Of a DNA stretch of 64,000 nucleotides, positions 37,001 to 43,300 are shown in pieces. How positions within the stretch are numbered: the stretch's first letter is position 1; the number at the start of each line of letters is the position of its first letter. The position numbers and the translations under genes are program-made. The notes beneath the pieces were generated by a model. It ran no database searches. It saw only the letters and a list, made by a program, of their open reading frames with translations, and was not told the origin of the DNA. Location of the stretch: the NCBI GenBank assembly GCA_905160935.1, contig CAJHZI010000713.1, forward strand, positions 464,501 to 528,500, read 5' to 3'. The stretch comes from Enchytraeus crypticus. Lineage: Eukaryota > Annelida > Clitellata > Enchytraeida > Enchytraeidae.

Positions 37001-40000
37001 CATGATAAGGAAACCTGCGACAAAGGAAGAATAGAAAGGCGAGCAACCGACAAACTGCTATCTACTGTATAAGTGATGTTGTCGACAAATTATCTGTATA
37101 TTGTAAGAAATGTTACAAACTATCTGATCATGTGAATGTAGACGAAATCCTATAATCCTACAGAGGAAAAGTTTCCAAGATCAGATAGCTATCGTATCGT
37201 ACATACCAAAGAAGAATAAGTCGGTCGTACTCATATCAACGATGCATCATGATAACAAAATCTCTCAGGAAGATAAAAGAAGCCAGATATTATGCTCAAC
37301 TATAACAGTACGAAGGGCGCTGTCGACAGTCTTGATAAGATGTGTCGCCAATGTTCAACAAAGAGAGGTACCCGCCGCTGGCCTCTATCAATTTTCTTCT
37401 CGTTGCTGGACATTGTAGCACATAATTCATCAGTGGTGTGGCTTGCCTGTCACCCTGATTGGCAAAGCCGTTCAAATGGTCGAAGCAGGTTGTTTATACA
37501 GGAGATGGGCAAGGTTCTGTGTATGCCCCTCGTGAGTTCCAGGCAAAATAACCCGGCGATATGCTATCAATAGCAAGTGAAGAGAGCCCTACAATATGTC
37601 AACATGCCTCCTCCTAAGCGTCCAGCTGCCGGGCATCAGATAGGCAGTCGTGGACGCTGTTACCTGTATGAGTGGCGTAAAGATGTGAAGCTCTACAGCA
37701 AGTGTAAAAAGTGTTAGAGATTTGTCTGTGAAAGTCATAGAGACAGAAAGACTGTTAATACTTACAGAGCGTAATTTCGATGATGGTAAAAAAACTTATT
37801 TCCAAAACTAATAAAAATGTTGCATAGATCTATTTGAATAAAATCAGAAACTACTGTTGAAACTGCCACTTTGACTACTTGCTGTAGTATAGTGTGTGAC
37901 AATATTTATGATTTTCCTTCTGATTTATGTAGGCTATACCTGTGCTTGAAAACTCATTAAAAATCTAGCTTATAGGTTAAATGCATGTTGCAATAATTTC
38001 AAAAATTCCACTATGGGGGTAAAAAATACTCCCTGGTTAGCGAAGAAATGTTAAACCGGTTGTAAATGTGATGGAATCATCAAAGGTAAACTGGAATTTT
38101 TATTTGTGTATCTTCTTTGAAAAACAAGCTGAATAATAAATAAATATCTGCTCGTTAGCTGAAAGGCAAAATTAAAATTTTATCTTTAATTTTATTTGTT
38201 TGTTTCGAAGTTATTCTTAGTAATTCGCACTGTTTTCGAGTAAATGTTGTGAGAAGTGTCACATTCTTTTCGTTCCGTGCTATAGGCCTATATCTATAGG
38301 TATTTATATTTTGTGTGAACAAGATGCCATTCATTTTGTACTGTAAATGTTGTGAGAAGTGTCACGTTCTTTCCGTTTTGTGCTATAGGCCTATATCTTA
38401 CAGGTATTTATATTTTGTGTCAACAAGATGCCATTCATTTTGTACTGTGTAATGTACAGTGCTCACCTTCTGTATATGTGCTATCATCATATTGTGAATA
38501 AAGATGTATCTAAATATAAACTGAATAAATCAAGCTGACTAAAATACGTTTATGTAATTGAAATATAGTTAATAATTAAAAAACTTATAATCAGAATTTC
38601 ATTCTGAAACATGTCTATTTCACTTTATATATCACTTAATTTAAGTCAATTTATTTTAATTTCATTCCTGTAATGCGGTATTATTTTCTTCATATCGCAC
38701 AAAGGAGTACGTCGTTCACTTACTCCGTTGTGCGATATGAAGAAAATAATACCGCATTACAGGAATGAAATTAAAATAAATTGACTTAAATTAAGTGATA
38801 TATAAAGTGAAATAGACATGTTTCAGAATTAAATTCTGATTATGAGTTTTTTAATTATTAACTATATTTCAATTACATAAACGTATTTTAGTAAGCTTGA
38901 TTTATTCAGTTTATATTTAGATACATCTTTATTCACAAAATGATGATAGCACATATACAGAAGGTGAACAACTAAAGTATTAAGTGAACGACTTAATACT
39001 TAGATATAATTAATACTAATAATTATAAAAATTATATTAATAAAAATATGATAGATTTAACTTCCGTTTCCTCGTGCATGGATGATGTCAGGGACGCCCC
39101 ACATCACATATCACTACAAATCGATTCACCCCAAATCGATTTGAAAAAATATGTGCTGAAGAGAAAATAGTGCATAATTTAAACATAATAATACATCACA
39201 TAAGCACATAATGTGCTTTGTCTGAAAGATGTCGGGCCTACATATCTAGCTCAGCAAGATTCTTCTTAGCTTGACAATGTTCTAAATAATTTTATTAAAA
39301 TTTTAACTATTAGAACTATGAAAACATACTTGCTTGAAAGCATAAAATGCCTGTCGTCGATAATGAAAGTCCACACCGGGCTTCCTTAGCTCCTGCAAAA
39401 TCTTGTTTACTTCTGTAAAACTCTTCAAAAAAGTAATGAAAAGATAGTCTCCGTTTGTCATTCCTAAATCTTGTGCAGCGAATAAAAACTCAGCAACAAC
39501 CGTCGAATTTGCGTGGCACATTATTGCAACTGAAAAACAATCATAAAATATATACACATAGGGCTATATATATTGTGCTAGCTAACTCTCAGGTTAGTGA
39601 GCAATCGTGATGTTTCCCTTACTGAAGAAGGGAAGAGTCTTCTTTCAATGGAAAAAGCTAATGTTAACATCAGTTTCCTTACTGGAAAGGTATGTCAGTG
39701 ACGGGCGTGCCCAGGATTTAAGCCCCACATATACTGATCCGCGGTCGACTATCTTACCGACATCGCCTTTGGCTTCAGCCAGAACTATAGCTTTGGAGTG
39801 TATCTTTCACAGTTACCTTCTATTGTACATATTGCATCTGCTATGGTTGCTTTAGGTCTACATGTACGTGCCATTTAATTCTATGGATGCTGTATTTGCC
39901 AATTGAAGTTATAGTTGCTACATGTATGTTTGCTAACTTCATCTTGTAATGGTTGCTATGCATATCAATTGTTGTTATTTTGTTTGTCGAGAATGACAAG

Positions 40001-40264
40001 AATATAATGCAGGTGTTTTAAACTATGGTTTGATATAATTGATGATTTAATCTGTTTGTTTCTTGCGGATAAGTATGTACGGGGTTGATAAGTAAGTGGT
40101 AAGTATTGGAACTCATCTGTTCCATTGCAAGTTTAGATGAGCGCAACTGTGAATCATTTAGATAATATTTAATATACTTTAGTTAAGATAATACATTCAA
40201 AGCAGATTAAAAATCACATTTATTTGAGTAATCCAACAATTTACAGTTATCGTTCACTTTGACT

Positions 40265-40313
<49 letters not shown>

Positions 40314-43300
40314 CTATCTCTTGGTGCACTGAATTTTGTGAAATTCGTCAAATTTAACTTGTGCGGTTTCAATATTGATGATATTGATATGCTTTTTGCA
40401 TACTTCTCGAAATTAAGTCTGCTGTTTTCTTCATGCTTTTTTTCTTTATTTGTTGCCCATTTTGGGTTTTTTCTGTTTCTGTTCTGTGCGTGTTTTGGTT
40501 TGCCTAAGTGGCGAATAAAGATATATAATATATATTGTCAGGATCACATATTTGCTGTATTAAATAGTTTATGTATGTTTTGTAACTGAGAATGTAAAGT
40601 GTTATTTTCTAGCCTGATACATTATATGTAAAGGTATTATTATACGAGTCAGCTGTTCAGATCTCCATCATGGGCGTAGCTTAAATAGTTTCAGAGTTCC
40701 TGATTGGTGGGCAGCCTGGTCAGAGGAGAATTCGAGAGGTGGAGGTTTGTTTACAAGAACACGTGAAAAAGGTTAAGAGGAGATAACACGCGTTTAGAAA
40801 GATATTGGGAAAGATACAGATCTTTCACGTCTAGACGTAATAGACGCTAGTGGCTTATCTGTGAGCAGATAAACCACTATCGTCGAGGAGCCCTTAAGAG
40901 TGGTAAAGGGAAGATTAGTGTGAACAGGGGCAACGTTGTAATAGGTGATAATTTAGGATATAAAGGTTCTTACGATAGAATTTCTAAAGTAGTTTTGTGG
41001 TCGTTATTTGAAATTTGCACGTTGGATTTCTAATATATAAATTTGTGCGTATAGTCGTTGGCCTATTTGTTAAGTTTGCGAATCGGAATATTGTATTTTG
41101 GATTATATCTCGAGTTACTGTATTTTGCGCTTTATAACTATAGGATATTTTCGTTTCATTGTACACTGTCTCTAAGTACTATTTAATTTGTGTTTTATTT
41201 ATTAAATTTCATTTCATTTTTAAAAACGTTTTCGTGATTGAAACCTCTATGATAAATTTAGATAGCAATTCGAGGTGGGGCCAATGTTTTTAAGATTATA
41301 ATAATTTAATGAACATTGGAGGCCTTGCCATGTATTAACAGACATATTTCTAAAGGAACTACGTCATCAGATGAAATATCTAATTTATTACATACATTGA
41401 TAATTCCGTTAATGGTAATAGAAATTTGACCGGAAATTATTGATATCCGTTAACGATAACGGAAATTAAGAATAGAAATTATTTTAAAAATAGAAATAGA
41501 ATAGAAATAGAAATTTTTGCATCCTGAATAGAATAGTAACTCGAACGTAAATTTTCTAAGAACGGAAATTGTGATAAAATATTAGATTTTTATAAATGAT
41601 TATTTTAACAATTTTTAAAATCTTATTATCACATGTATTAAAGAAGAAGACAACTTGCGTTCTTGATCCGTGATCTTTTATGTTTCCGGGGATTGTTTAA
41701 AATCTTTCTTTTGTGAGCTTTGTTGCAAACTTGTGAGGTGTCGGATCCATTTTAATCATGCGTTACAGGTTTAGGATGAGTTTAACTAGGGCCAAAATAT
41801 TCGTTGGGAGAAAGAAAGAAAGCGTAGTATGGGAGTATCTCATGTACGACGCTGCAAAGGGAAAATCCTGCTGTCAAATAATTGATTGCAGGAATGGTAA
41901 ACAGTGTGGGGCATTATTGGCCGGCAGTAATTCCACAAATCTAATAGCTCACAGAAGGCGTGTGCTTGAAAACGTATACAAAGAAATTTCACAAGGGAAG
42001 GAAGAACAAAAACAATCTGACGCCAGCAGCTTCTTCATCACTAGACTCTTCACAAGGGCAATTTAATGCTTTTTTGTCTAATGTCTCGAGCAGCAATTGT
42101 ACTTATGCTTTGATCTTTTGGAAGGACCATAGAGCAGTGTAGCAGACATAGCTGAAGACCTGGTAACGGCATCGGCATCCCAATCCTGTGTAGAAAGAAT
42201 TTTCTCTCTATGTGGCTTGCTAACAGCCGGTAGTCGGAATAGGCTTCAGAATAATCTGGAAATGCGAGTTTTCCTTAAACTTAACAGAAATGTACAATGA
42301 AAATATCTGGTGAACTGCATGTTGTCTTTATTCAATTTCAAATTTAACTTCTTTTATAATTTTTTTTTGTAACAAATCTGAAATCAATCTGACTTGCAAC
42401 CTCCAACAGACTTAATATTTTGTCATTCCTGGTTAAAGAACTCTTCTTCAGCTGCAGATATTTAAATTGCAGTTGATTAATTGGAAAATTTGAATGCTGA
42501 CAGTAATAAAAATAATTAAAAACATAAAATAGAAATAGAAATTATTTCCATAACAGAATAGTAATAGAAATTGGAAATTATTAGAGAACTGAAATTAGAA
42601 TAGTAATAGAAATTTTAAGTTATTTGAGAACTGAAATTAGAATAGTAATGGAAATTATGATCATTGAATAGAACTGTAAAATAGAAATCTGAAAATTATT
42701 TGTGAACTGAAATAACATTGATTACATAAGTATGAAATACTGTGTCACGGATGAAATTCAAATCCATGCTACGAGTCCGTAGATGTTAGGACACCTATAT
42801 ATGTATTTACTGACCAAAATGCAATAAAACACTAAACTTCAAAGCCTTAGAAATCTTAGAAAGTGACGTTAAACGGCATCCACTATATTCAACTATTGTA
42901 TCTATGTGGCCTAATTACTTTTGATATTTATAGGTCTATTGCATATTTTATATATATGGAAAAAACTATTCCATTATTTTCTTTTTTTGCTGCAAGAATG
43001 GCAATATAGAGTGTTTGTTTTTCCATATTCATGCACTACAGCTCCCAAAGAGTGCCATTTAATTGAAAACATGGCAAATGAAAGTGATAACCATGGACTT
43101 TCAAAAGCCTATAAAGTATTCAATAAAATCACTATTTAAATCATCATCGTCATCATCATTATCCCTTTATTCCCAGTTTAACTAGGGTCGGGATAGGAAT
43201 ATACTTTAATAGAAAATAGAAGACAGAAAATAGAAATTAGAAAAAACACTAATTAAATAATTTAAACTAATGATTAATTATATCTACAAATAACTCACTT

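Larger units (their letters stand above)
35581..38054 (+). mobile_element. piggyBac-like transposon with TTAA ends and a nested LINE fragment
   Basis: TTAA at 35581 and 38051 border inverted termini (CCTTCGTCCGCTAACC at the left; reverse complement of the right end CATTTCTTCGCTAACCAGGG). A second, inner inverted pair (GGGGGTATAATTTTACCCCC against a similar right-hand sequence) follows. The right half carries piggyBac transposase remnants. The left half is interrupted by a LINE family 1 piece (35757-36762). It lies in the gene A intron between exons 4 and 5, in the opposite orientation to the gene. Confidence 0.85.
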
